Of a stretch of 7,418 nucleotides of DNA, positions 1 through 6,171 are shown piece by piece; position 1 is the first letter of the stretch; each line of letters starts with the position of its first letter. Where the stretch lies: assembly GCA_946478935.1 (NCBI GenBank), contig CAMLEL010000115.1:1-7418 (forward strand), read 5' to 3'. The notes beneath the pieces were generated by a model. It had not been told where the DNA came from. It saw only the letters and a program-made list of their open reading frames with translations, and made no database searches. Source of the stretch: an uncultured Armatimonadota bacterium. Lineage in GTDB: Bacteria > Armatimonadota > Fimbriimonadia > Fimbriimonadales > Fimbriimonadaceae. Made by a program: the position numbers and the translations under genes.

Positions 1-359
1 CTGAGGCGACGATCCTCATCGAGCAGAAGCGCCCGCCCAGGTTCGCTCCAGGCGAAGTCTGGTGAGGCCAATCGACATCCAACCAGATATTCTCGTTCGG
101 CATTTGAGATGTGCCGATGCACGCTGAAATCGATGCGAGATGTTTTCAGCGCTGAGATTGCTTGGCGGAGAATGGTTTGAAGCTCTTCTGCGTCAGCAGC
201 GTGCGGGAACCGATGACCGCGAAGATTCGCCAGGTATCTGGATCGCGTGCTCAAAACCACGTCGGCATGAGGGGCGTCGGAATCAAGCCAGGCCGGCGCG
301 GGCATGGAACGCAGGACCATTCGCTTCCAGGCTTCCGCATTTCCGGTGGTGGCCATCAT
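1..359 (-). CDS. mcsB: Protein arginine kinase McsB, N-terminal part (cut by left edge)
   Basis: This reading frame has no stop before the window edge and encodes the first 119 residues of an ATP:guanido phosphotransferase of the McsB type. McsB phosphorylates arginine side chains on proteins; in Firmicutes the mark delivers proteins to ClpCP and affects the CtsR repressor. Visible hallmarks are a PAWLDSDAPHADVVLSTRSR stretch (residues about 21-40, compare SSWM...SDIVLSSRIR in Bacillus McsB) with its paired arginines of the nucleotide-binding region, then LRGHRFP (about 45-51), and an ERxYLVxxRLASPxF segment followed by LLLDED (about 85-118) as in the family. The start at 359 is chosen because GAAGGGA lies 7 bases upstream; a second ATG follows directly at 356. 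The catalytic C-terminal domain is outside the window, so activity cannot be judged. It follows the antiporter gene by 18 bases, so the two are probably co-transcribed. No mcsA-like gene is seen next to it on this side. Confidence 0.85.
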   Translation of the reverse strand, partial: MMATTGNAEAWKRMVLRSMPAPAWLDSDAPHADVVLSTRSRYLANLRGHRFPHAADAEELQTILRQAISALKTSRIDFSVHRHISNAEREYLVGCRLASPDFAWSEPGRALLLDEDRRL

Positions 360-366
360 CTGATTA

Positions 367-373
367 TCCCTTC
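367..373 (-). promoter_or_regulatory. Ribosome binding site of mcsB
   Basis: On the minus strand GAAGGGA is followed by 7 bases and then ATG at 359. This is the clearest Shine-Dalgarno sequence in the window. It lies in the short gap after the antiporter stop codon and decides the mcsB start. A good site on an internal operon gene, against none on the first genes of transcripts, is what a genome with many leaderless mRNAs would show. Confidence 0.7.
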
Positions 374-377
374 GTCA

Positions 378-2138
378 TCAGAGGGACCGAGTGAGAGATT
401 TGGCCCCATCATCACGAAGTTGGGAAACAATTTCTTCCGTTTCATCAGCGTCAACGCTGCTCGCTCGGAGGGCGAACTCTGCCATCTCGAGTGCGAGTTC
501 CAATTCACCCATCACCACGCGCTGAATGCCCATTTCTTCGAAGTAGACGGAGTCATTCACGCTGTGAGTCCGGACGCAGATTTCAATGTCCGGGTTAACT
601 TTGCGAGCCAGGTTCACGATCTGGCGTATCTGGGATTTGGCAGGCGTTGCGATGACCAGCAGCTTGGCGTTGCGGAGCCCCGCATGTCGCAGGATCCCCG
701 GCCGCGAAGCGTCGCCGAAGATCGTGGGGACACCCTTCTTGTTTAGGTCGTCGATAATCGTTCGATCAAGGTCCACGACGACGTACGGAATTCCTTTGGT
801 GTCGAGGGCCCGCCCGATGACTGTGCCAACCCGTCCGTAGCCGATCATGACGGCATGGTCGGTCAAGTGACGCTGATCCTCGTCGATGTGAATCTCGTAC
901 TCCCGCACTCGTCCTTCAAGAAGTGATCGAAGTTTTGGATGCCGGGAGAAGAACTTATCCCAGATCGAGAGGGAAGAGAAGATAGCCGGGTTCAGAGCGA
1001 TCGAAATGATCGCCACGGCCAAAATGATGCTCATTGAAACAGGCGGTACGAGCTCCAGCTGAATACCGAGTGCGATAAGGATAAACGAGAACTCGCCGAT
1101 TTGGGCCAGGCTTGCGGCAATCATAAGCGCTGCAGTCAGTGGGAAGCGAAATAGAAGCATGATCAAGGCGGCTGCGATGGACTTACCGACCAGGACGATC
1201 GCCAGAACCCCAAGGATTTGAATAGGCTGGTTGATAAGGACACTGGGGTCAAACATCATGCCAACCGAAACAAAGAACAGGACGGTAAAGGTCTCTTGTA
1301 GCGGGAGGATTTCGGCTCCCGCTTGATGGGAGAGATCGGATTCACTGATCACAACTCCCGCAAAGAAAGCCCCCAACGCTGGGGAAACTCCAAACAATTC
1401 TGAGGCGCCGAAGGCTATTCCGAGCGCGACGGCCAGCACACCCAAGGTGAACAATTCCCGCGATCCAGTCCGCGCAACCCGACCCAGAAGTCGGGGGACC
1501 AAGCTCTTGCCCAGAACCAGCATTGCAGCAACGAAGACTCCAACCTTGGCCAATGTCATGCCCAGGGTGACCCAAACGTTCTCGCTGATACCTTCCGCAG
1601 CAGCTTTACCGCCCAATGGAACGGATAAGGCAGGAAGCGCCACCAATGCGACAACGGTTGCCAGGTCCTCGACGATCAACCAACCTACCGCAATGCGTCC
1701 ATTCGCGGTCTCGATCTGACCAATCTCCGTGACCGCTCGCAGAAGGACCACTGTGCTCGCAACCGAGAGGCACAGCCCGAAAACGAGACCAGCTCCCCAA
1801 CTCCAACCCCATGTCGTCACCAGGAGCATGCCCAATACGGTTGCGGCTGTGATTTGGACAATGGCTCCCGGAATCGCGATTTTACGGACGGCCCAAAGGT
1901 CTTTAATCGAAAAATGGAGGCCCACGCCGAACATAAGCAGACTCACGCCGATTTCAGCGAGTTGGCGGGCAATTTCGGTATCCGCGACGATTCCCGGCGT
2001 GAAGGGTCCGATTGCCAATCCTGCGATCAAATATCCAAGAATCGGGGGCAACTTGAATCGCGTAGCAAGCAGGCCAAAGACAAACGCGAGTCCGAGACCC
2101 GCGGCGATTGTGATGATTAGGGGCGTGGTATGTCCGAT
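378..2138 (-). CDS. ybaL: CPA2 cation/proton antiporter, YbaL/KefB type, with RCK_N domain
   Basis: Inner-membrane monovalent cation:proton antiporter exchanging K+ or Na+ for H+. The N-terminal about 385 residues are hydrophobic and carry family blocks: PPILGYLIAGLAIGPFTPG, LLMFGVGLHFS, GWLIVEDL, SRELFTLGVLA, LGAFFAGVVISES, VLFFVSVGMMFDP and SLAQIGEFSFIL. A hydrophilic linker is followed by a Rossmann RCK_N (TrkA-N) domain with GYGRVG and an acidic VVVDLD strand end, expected to bind a nucleotide and gate transport. No TrkA-C domain follows. Similarity to E. coli YbaL is strong along the whole length. Start: the first ATG/GTG/TTG-type codon is TTG at 2051, but that would remove the first membrane segment. 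Upstream codons continue in frame as IGHTTPLIITIAAGLGLAFV, matching the YbaL N-terminus (MHHATPLI...), with the initiator position occupied by ATC at 2138. A CTG at 2072 is the other alternative. Function confidence is high; start confidence is moderate. It is followed by mcsB in a likely operon. Confidence 0.88.
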   Translation of the reverse strand: MGHTTPLIITIAAGLGLAFVFGLLATRFKLPPILGYLIAGLAIGPFTPGIVADTEIARQLAEIGVSLLMFGVGLHFSIKDLWAVRKIAIPGAIVQITAATVLGMLLVTTWGWSWGAGLVFGLCLSVASTVVLLRAVTEIGQIETANGRIAVGWLIVEDLATVVALVALPALSVPLGGKAAAEGISENVWVTLGMTLAKVGVFVAAMLVLGKSLVPRLLGRVARTGSRELFTLGVLAVALGIAFGASELFGVSPALGAFFAGVVISESDLSHQAGAEILPLQETFTVLFFVSVGMMFDPSVLINQPIQILGVLAIVLVGKSIAAALIMLLFRFPLTAALMIAASLAQIGEFSFILIALGIQLELVPPVSMSIILAVAIISIALNPAIFSSLSIWDKFFSRHPKLRSLLEGRVREYEIHIDEDQRHLTDHAVMIGYGRVGTVIGRALDTKGIPYVVVDLDRTIIDDLNKKGVPTIFGDASRPGILRHAGLRNAKLLVIATPAKSQIRQIVNLARKVNPDIEICVRTHSVNDSVYFEEMGIQRVVMGELELALEMAEFALRASSVDADETEEIVSQLRDDGAKSLTRSL

Positions 2139-2145
2139 CTGACAA

Positions 2146-2151
2146 AGTATA
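2146..2151 (-). promoter_or_regulatory. -10 element of the antiporter-mcsB operon
   Basis: TATACT on the minus strand is followed by seven bases and then the ATC codon where the antiporter family starts. With normal spacing transcription would begin at 2139-2138, giving a leaderless message. No convincing -35 box is seen 16-18 bases upstream (GGGGCG-like sequence there). This is inferred from sequence only. Confidence 0.45.
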
Positions 2152-2267
2152 CGCGAAGGTGTGGAGGGCGCCCCTTTTCGAGGCTTGGTTGGTTGGGAAT
2201 CGACTTACGGAGTCTTCGACCGCCCAACTGCCGATTTTAACTCTGGCGGGACCTGAATCTCAAAGAG

Positions 2268-2273
2268 TATTCT
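2268..2273 (+). promoter_or_regulatory. Probable -10 element of icd
   Basis: TATTCT ends nine bases before the icd ATG at 2283, which would give a 5' leader of only about three bases. No purine-rich Shine-Dalgarno sequence precedes the ATG apart from a weak GGAA directly after the hexamer. The -35 position has no good match, so this is a moderate call. Confidence 0.4.
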
Positions 2274-2282
2274 GGAATCCAA

Positions 2283-3572
2283 ATGGCGACTCCCATCACC
2301 CAGACGCAGCAGGGTCTGAATGTACCCAACGACCCCATCATTCCATACATTGAGGGCGATGGCACCGGCCCCGACATTTGGGCTGCGAGTGTCCGTGTTT
2401 TCGATGCCGCCGTTGAGAAGGCATTTGGCGGGGAACGGAGTGTCTCATGGAAGGAGACACTCGCTGGAGAGAAAGCATTTAATCAGACCGGCAGTTGGTT
2501 GCCAGACCAGACTCTAGAGGATTTCCGAAACTATCTCGTAGGTATCAAGGGTCCCTTGACCACGCCCGTTGGCGGAGGGATCCGCTCGCTCAATGTCGCA
2601 CTTCGTCAGATGCTCGACCTTTACATTTGTCTGCGACCCGTTCGGTGGTTCACGGGAGTTCCCTCGCCGGTTAAGACCCCGGATAAGGTGGACATGGTGA
2701 TCTTCCGGGAAAACACGGAGGACATCTACGCGGGGATCGAGTTTGCGGCGGGCTCGGACGAGGCGAACCAGGTGCTGGACTTCATCCGCGAGAAGTTCCC
2801 CAAGATGTTCGACAAGGTGCGCTTCGGGACGAAGGAGAAGAGCGAGGAGTTTGCCAAGTCGGTGTACATGGATGGCGAGCAGTCGGTCGAGGTGGGCGTG
2901 GGGATCAAGCCGGTCTCCAAGCTGGGCTCGCAGCGGCTGATCTACGGGGCGATCAACTACGCGATCCAAAACAATCGGAAGAGCGTGACGCTGGTCCACA
3001 AGGGGAACATCATGAAGTTCACCGAGGGCGCGTTCCGGGATTGGGGCTACGAGCTGGCGCAGCAGGCGTTCGGTGCAGAAGAGATCGACGGCGGGCCGTG
3101 GTGCAAGATTCCGGAGAGCAAGCCGGGCGCAGGGATCGTGATCAAGGATGCGATCGCGGACATCACGCTTCAGCAGGTTTTGACGCGTCCGGAGGATTTC
3201 GACGTGATCGCGACATTGAACCTGAACGGCGACTATCTGAGCGACGCCTTGGCGGCCCAGGTGGGGGGCATCGGCATCGCGCCGGGCGGCAACATCAACA
3301 CCATCACTGGCCACGCGATCTTCGAGGCGACCCACGGCACCGCGCCCAAGTATGCGGGCTTGGACAAGGTCAATCCCTGCTCGGTGATCTTGAGCGGTGA
3401 GATGATGTTCCGGTACATGGGTTGGACCCAGGTCGCGGACTTGATCATCAAGGGCGTGGAGGGCGCGATCGCCTCCAAGCGGGTGACCTACGACTTCGCC
3501 CGCCTGATGGAGGGCGCGACCGAGGTCAAGTGCAGCGAGTTCGGGGACAACATCATCGCGCATATGGGGTAG
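2283..3572 (+). CDS. icd: NADP-dependent isocitrate dehydrogenase, type I
   Basis: Cytosolic TCA-cycle enzyme that oxidises isocitrate to 2-oxoglutarate and CO2, producing NADPH. The 429 residues align end to end with E. coli Icd (416). Substrate-binding residues are in place: S102 and N104 in RSLN (S102 matches Ser113, the AceK phosphorylation site in E. coli), R108, R118, R142 in FREN, Y149 and K240. Metal ligands are D289, D317 and D321 (NLNGDYLSD). HGTAPKYAG (351-359) carries the Lys-Tyr pair typical of NADP specificity. About 20 extra residues near 182-204, compared with E. coli, lie before GVGIKP and enlarge the region between the substrate-binding blocks. The start follows a -10-like hexamer closely, and the conserved [12 protein letters not shown] block begins at residue 16. 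Codon use changes near base 2690: the first 135 codons have roughly 60% G/C at third positions by hand count, the remainder over 90%. No terminator is visible before vapB. Confidence 0.95.
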   Translation: MATPITQTQQGLNVPNDPIIPYIEGDGTGPDIWAASVRVFDAAVEKAFGGERSVSWKETLAGEKAFNQTGSWLPDQTLEDFRNYLVGIKGPLTTPVGGGIRSLNVALRQMLDLYICLRPVRWFTGVPSPVKTPDKVDMVIFRENTEDIYAGIEFAAGSDEANQVLDFIREKFPKMFDKVRFGTKEKSEEFAKSVYMDGEQSVEVGVGIKPVSKLGSQRLIYGAINYAIQNNRKSVTLVHKGNIMKFTEGAFRDWGYELAQQAFGAEEIDGGPWCKIPESKPGAGIVIKDAIADITLQQVLTRPEDFDVIATLNLNGDYLSDALAAQVGGIGIAPGGNINTITGHAIFEATHGTAPKYAGLDKVNPCSVILSGEMMFRYMGWTQVADLIIKGVEGAIASKRVTYDFARLMEGATEVKCSEFGDNIIAHMG

Positions 3573-3576
3573 CACG

Positions 3577-3605
3577 TTCGCGTTTGCTCATGTTTATGAT
3601 AAAAT
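3577..3605 (+). promoter_or_regulatory. Probable vapBC promoter
   Basis: TTCGCG at 3577-3582 (weak -35) and TAAAAT at 3600-3605 (good -10) are 17 bases apart. Six bases separate the -10 from the vapB ATG, so transcription would begin at or next to the A of ATG. An alternative -10, TATGAT, starts at 3595. The promoter lies in the 39-base gap after icd, so vapBC can be expressed independently of icd. Confidence 0.5.
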
Positions 3606-3608
3606 GAG
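3587..3608 (+). promoter_or_regulatory. Imperfect palindrome, probable VapB operator
   Basis: CTCAT-G-TTTAT-G-ATAAA-ATGAG reads as two 10-base complementary arms around a central G, with one extra G in the left arm. The octamer GTTTATGA occurs at 3592-3599 and again at 3608-3615, overlapping the ATG. The site covers the -10 region. Ribbon-helix-helix antitoxins commonly bind such promoter repeats to repress their own operon, so autorepression is inferred here. Confidence 0.5.
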
Positions 3609-3611
3609 TTT

Positions 3612-3857
3612 ATGAGAACAACCTTCGACCTACCAGACCCCTTGTTCAGGAAGGCTAAGGCCATGGCAGCGGTCAAGGGCATGAAGTTCAAGGACCTGCT
3701 TCAACTGTTCGTGGAGCGAGGTGTGGCAGAGGTGGAAGCAGGCCCTCCCTTACCGATAAGAAGAACTTTGCCGTCGCCCGTCGTGCCCGCCACCGGAGTT
3801 CCAATCAAGGCGTTGACCAATGCCGATTTGGACGACATCCTGTCGCGGGAAGATTGA
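3612..3857 (+). CDS. vapB: VapB-type antitoxin
   Basis: This 81-residue protein resembles ribbon-helix-helix VapB antitoxins. The N-terminus MRTTFDLPDPLFRKAKAMAA has a beta strand (RTTFDLP) followed by helices through about residue 42 (KGMKFKDLLQLFVERGVAEV), the DNA-binding dimer fold. A proline-rich linker (about 45-63) leads to an acidic C-terminus (TNADLDDILSRED) that would wrap the toxin. It should neutralise VapC by direct binding and repress its own promoter through the palindrome just upstream. The ATG at 3612 is chosen because the RTTFDLP strand starts right after it, and because it lies six bases after TAAAAT. It lacks a Shine-Dalgarno site. Its stop is six bases before the vapC ATG, the usual antitoxin-first order. 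Confidence 0.82.
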   Translation: MRTTFDLPDPLFRKAKAMAAVKGMKFKDLLQLFVERGVAEVEAGPPLPIRRTLPSPVVPATGVPIKALTNADLDDILSRED

Positions 3858-3863
3858 CACGAG

Positions 3864-4298
3864 ATGTCTGAAATCGACCTTCCCGATGTAAACGTCTGGC
3901 TGGCGCTCGCCGCCCCTGACCACGTGCACTATACAAGAGCGATACAGTGGTTGGAAGGGGAATCGGCAGCTTCTATTGGGTTCTGCCAACCAACAGTCCT
4001 CGGAACGTTGAGACTCCTTTGCAATCCGCTCGTCATGGGTGGCAGAACTGTCGAGTATGACGACGCATGGAAGGGGCTCGAGGGATTCTTAAGGATGGAT
4101 GGCGTACGGTTGCTCGTAGAACCACAGGACCTGCTTGGCAGAATCAAGACCCTTAAACTGAAGAGTAATATAGCCGGAAAGCACGTTACCGACTTAGCCA
4201 TCGCAGCCTATGCTTCGGCCCATGGCGCAAGGGTTGTCTCGTTCGACCGGTTCTTCGAGAAAGTTGGCGGGGTAAGTTCGCTTATTCTCGAAGCTTAA
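3864..4298 (+). CDS. vapC: VapC-type PIN-domain ribonuclease toxin
   Basis: A 144-residue PIN-domain protein, the toxin partner of the preceding antitoxin. VapC toxins cut specific RNAs, often tRNAs or rRNA, with Mg2+ held by clustered acidic residues. Visible features: PDVNVWLAL with D8 and N10 at the first strand; the CQPTVLGTLRLLCNPLVMGG block (41-60), typical of a PIN subgroup that has FCRxTQLGxLRLLTNPxVMG here rather than an acidic residue; VTDLAIAAYA with D110; and VVSFDRFFEK with D128. The three aspartates needed for a PIN site are present and the length is normal, so the toxin looks intact. Translation is probably coupled to vapB across the six-base gap, as only a weak site (ACGAG) precedes the ATG. 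Its codons are more mixed than those of the 3' part of icd, as often seen for mobile toxin-antitoxin cassettes. The RNA target cannot be read from the sequence. Confidence 0.85.
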   Translation: MSEIDLPDVNVWLALAAPDHVHYTRAIQWLEGESAASIGFCQPTVLGTLRLLCNPLVMGGRTVEYDDAWKGLEGFLRMDGVRLLVEPQDLLGRIKTLKLKSNIAGKHVTDLAIAAYASAHGARVVSFDRFFEKVGGVSSLILEA

Positions 4299-4315
4299 AA
4301 TTGCGCACAATTAAG
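4294..4315 (+). terminator. AT-rich hairpin at the end of vapC, possible weak terminator
   Basis: CTTAA-AA-TTG and CAATTAAG form a stem with a two-base bulge around a CGCA loop, overlapping the vapC stop codon, and are followed by TTTCTCTC. The stem is AT-rich and the T-run is broken, so it is a weak candidate. The rest of the gap to 4495 has no other recognisable element except the promoter listed separately. Confidence 0.25.
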
Positions 4316-4454
4316 TTTCTCTCGAATCAAGAGTGTCGAGATTGGTTACGGGAACCGGCAACACCCGAATCTTGGATAAGTCGCCGTCCGAGGTCTATCC
4401 CAACCGAGTGATTCGAGGCAAGTTGCCCACCCTGACCCGACTCAATTCTTTGGC

Positions 4455-4481
4455 TTGAGGCGAACATTTCTGCCGTAAACT
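4455..4481 (+). promoter_or_regulatory. Possible promoter of the 553-residue secreted protein gene
   Basis: TTGAGG at 4455-4460 and TAAACT at 4476-4481 are 15 bases apart, slightly short; TTGGCT at 4450 gives 20 instead. The start codon lies 14 bases after the -10, implying a leader of about eight bases with no Shine-Dalgarno sequence. Confidence 0.35.
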
Positions 4482-4495
4482 GGCACTCAACGGTT

Positions 4496-6157
4496 ATGAA
4501 GGCAATCGCGGTTGTCGTCGTCTTGGCTTTTGGACTGGTCCTCTTGGGCCAGGTGGGTAGCAAGGGTGCGCCCGCAGGAACGCCCAGATTCCGGTTGGAC
4601 GTGAAATCGGAGATCAAACAGGGCGCGATTCGGGCGTACGCCGAATCCGTGTATACGCTTTACGAGAAGCGCGGCAATGGCAAGGAAGTCGAGCGGTGGC
4701 GTGTGACCCAGCAGGACAAGTACGCCAACCATTGGATCTCTGAGGGCGGGACGGTTTGGGTGAGGACCGAGTCGATGCCCGGTCCCGGGGGAGGTGGCGG
4801 AATGTGGGCGCGGGATTTCAATGCGGACATTAAGGGTAGGTTCGGAGTCGGTGGCGAAGTCGATGTCGCGAAGACGAAAGCCGTGCGATTGAAAGGCGGT
4901 GGGGAACAGCTCAGATTAGCCCATCCTGACGGCAATGAGACTCGGATTACCATCGTATCCACGGACCAGGGCGAGACGGCGGTGGTGCGGAAGCTGAAGA
5001 GCGGGGACCCTGACCTACTCACGAGCGCCTTGGACTCTGGGTATGGCCCCAACGATCCGGGATTGAGACGGATTGGGGGCACGCCGTTCGTGATCTGGCG
5101 ACTCCACGGATCGGGAATGCCAACAATCATTCGGCAGATCGTCGACCCCCACTATGAGGGCCGGTGGCTAGATGTGAAGTCTGAGGAAGTTCTCGCTTGG
5201 GAGCCCGCCTACATCGAGAAACTGCGGTCGGGGATATCGCTTTGGTTTGACTTCACGCAGCACGAGTATCCCGGCGTTGCGAAGGTGGATGTGTACGACG
5301 GGCGCGGGAATTTCGTGGACTCTGCCGACCTGCTCAAGTTGGGGGAGTTCAAGACGGCGGACGAGGCGCGGAGGAATATAGCCTATCGTGATCTGAGGTG
5401 GTTCTTGGGTGGCCGAGAGATTCCGATAGACACTTCGGAGCATTACTCGGCTCCCGACAGCCAGGCGATTTCGTTTGGGGACCGGCTGGGTCGGAAGTAC
5501 AGGCTGGAGATCGCGAAGTCAGGCGAGCGGTTCACCATGAAGTCGGTGGCGTCGATGAATCTAGGACGGGTGCCCTCCAAGGAGCCCAGCTTCCCCACAG
5601 CAAGGTTAGATGCGGACCAAACGGTGAATTCGGCGGATGGGAAGTTCCAGGCGAAGTTCAAGACTTATGAAGAGAAGGGGAAGACCCAGACCCAGGTCAC
5701 GCTCATAGCCAACTTCGACGACCCGATCGAGGGCAAAAAATCGGTGGAGTTATTCAGTCTATCGGCGCCCGATAAGCCAGCTTCGGTGAAGGTGTCGAAC
5801 AGCGGCCGAGTCTTCGCCGTGTTTTTCAAAGAGAAGGTAAAGATTGGGGAGCAGACCATGGACATGGCGCTCTTCCAGTCCTGGGAGCCGAATGGGCGCC
5901 AGATTTCCTTCGATCTGTTGCGACAGAAGTGGTTCAAGGATTTGGACCAGGCAAAGCGGGAGTTGGACCTGGATCGGATGTCCATTGAGTTGGAGGGGAT
6001 TCGGGGCGAGCGTCGAGTGGACGACGTCCCGATTCCGGTTTACCGGTTGGAGTCGTTGCACTTTGACTTGGGCGGCGGTCGGAAAGAGAGCTTGTTTATC
6101 GGCTATATGCACGATCAGATGCCCAACATCTTCTACACCAGGAAGCCAAAGATCTGA
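4496..6157 (+). CDS. Uncharacterised secreted protein, 553 residues
   Basis: I do not recognise this family. The N-terminus (MKAIAVVVVLAFGLVLLGQ) is a probable Sec signal peptide with a hydrophobic core at 3-18 and a possible cleavage site after GAPA (24-27), so the product is likely exported; there is no lipobox cysteine, and no cysteine at all in the chain. The mature part looks beta-rich. Two segments have a similar layout, around 33-90 (basic/aromatic strands, then VERWRV and NHWISEGGTVWV) and 378-443 (SADGKFQAKF, VTLIANF, PASVKVSNSGRVFAVFF). Both resemble repeats in which a serine/asparagine-Gly turn leads a strand, so an ancient duplication or a propeller-like module is possible. A Gly-rich loop lies at 96-102 and a charged helix at 480-497. 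There is no visible enzyme motif. The ATG directly precedes the signal peptide. The next gene starts 14 bases after its stop, so the two probably act or are expressed together. Confidence 0.75.
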   Translation: MKAIAVVVVLAFGLVLLGQVGSKGAPAGTPRFRLDVKSEIKQGAIRAYAESVYTLYEKRGNGKEVERWRVTQQDKYANHWISEGGTVWVRTESMPGPGGGGGMWARDFNADIKGRFGVGGEVDVAKTKAVRLKGGGEQLRLAHPDGNETRITIVSTDQGETAVVRKLKSGDPDLLTSALDSGYGPNDPGLRRIGGTPFVIWRLHGSGMPTIIRQIVDPHYEGRWLDVKSEEVLAWEPAYIEKLRSGISLWFDFTQHEYPGVAKVDVYDGRGNFVDSADLLKLGEFKTADEARRNIAYRDLRWFLGGREIPIDTSEHYSAPDSQAISFGDRLGRKYRLEIAKSGERFTMKSVASMNLGRVPSKEPSFPTARLDADQTVNSADGKFQAKFKTYEEKGKTQTQVTLIANFDDPIEGKKSVELFSLSAPDKPASVKVSNSGRVFAVFFKEKVKIGEQTMDMALFQSWEPNGRQISFDLLRQKWFKDLDQAKRELDLDRMSIELEGIRGERRVDDVPIPVYRLESLHFDLGGGRKESLFIGYMHDQMPNIFYTRKPKI

Positions 6158-6171
6158 TCACTGGGGCGGGT

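Larger units (their letters stand above)
2139..2282. promoter_or_regulatory. Divergent intergenic region between antiporter and icd
   Basis: These 144 bases hold the start regions of two divergent genes. The minus-strand side has TATACT next to the antiporter start. The plus-strand side has TATTCT at 2268-2273 close to the icd ATG. A T/G-rich stretch (TTGGTTGGTTGGG around 2185-2197) lies between. I see no clear operator palindrome, riboswitch or small reading frame. Confidence 0.6.

Noticed and set aside
162..746. 194-codon plus-strand open frame
   Set aside because: It crosses the end of the antiporter and the start of mcsB on the opposite strand, both of which are supported by family conservation. 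No start signal or recognisable motif is seen.
1729..2142. 137-codon plus-strand open frame inside the antiporter gene
   Set aside because: Composition is Thr/Ala/Arg/Pro-rich shadow coding on the opposite strand of a conserved membrane protein.
1954..2145. TTG at 2145 as the antiporter start followed by a frameshift
   Set aside because: The TTG frame gives a protein unlike any antiporter from the first codon, while the correct frame continues without interruption to the ATC. A frameshift is not needed.
2514..3575. 353-codon open frame antisense to icd
   Set aside because: It is a by-product of the very high G/C third-position content of the 3' part of icd. Its translation is Arg/Leu/His/Asp-rich with no family resemblance, while icd itself matches a conserved enzyme along its whole length.
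4299..4495. Small gene or RNA in the gap between vapC and the 553-residue protein gene
   Set aside because: Only short weak inverted repeats (for example CTCGA/TCGAG around 4321-4340) and no reading frame with a start signal were found.
4660..5130. 156-codon minus-strand open frame inside the secreted protein gene
   Set aside because: Proline/serine-rich shadow translation, no start signal, and the plus-strand gene has a signal peptide, consistent codon bias and full-length openness.
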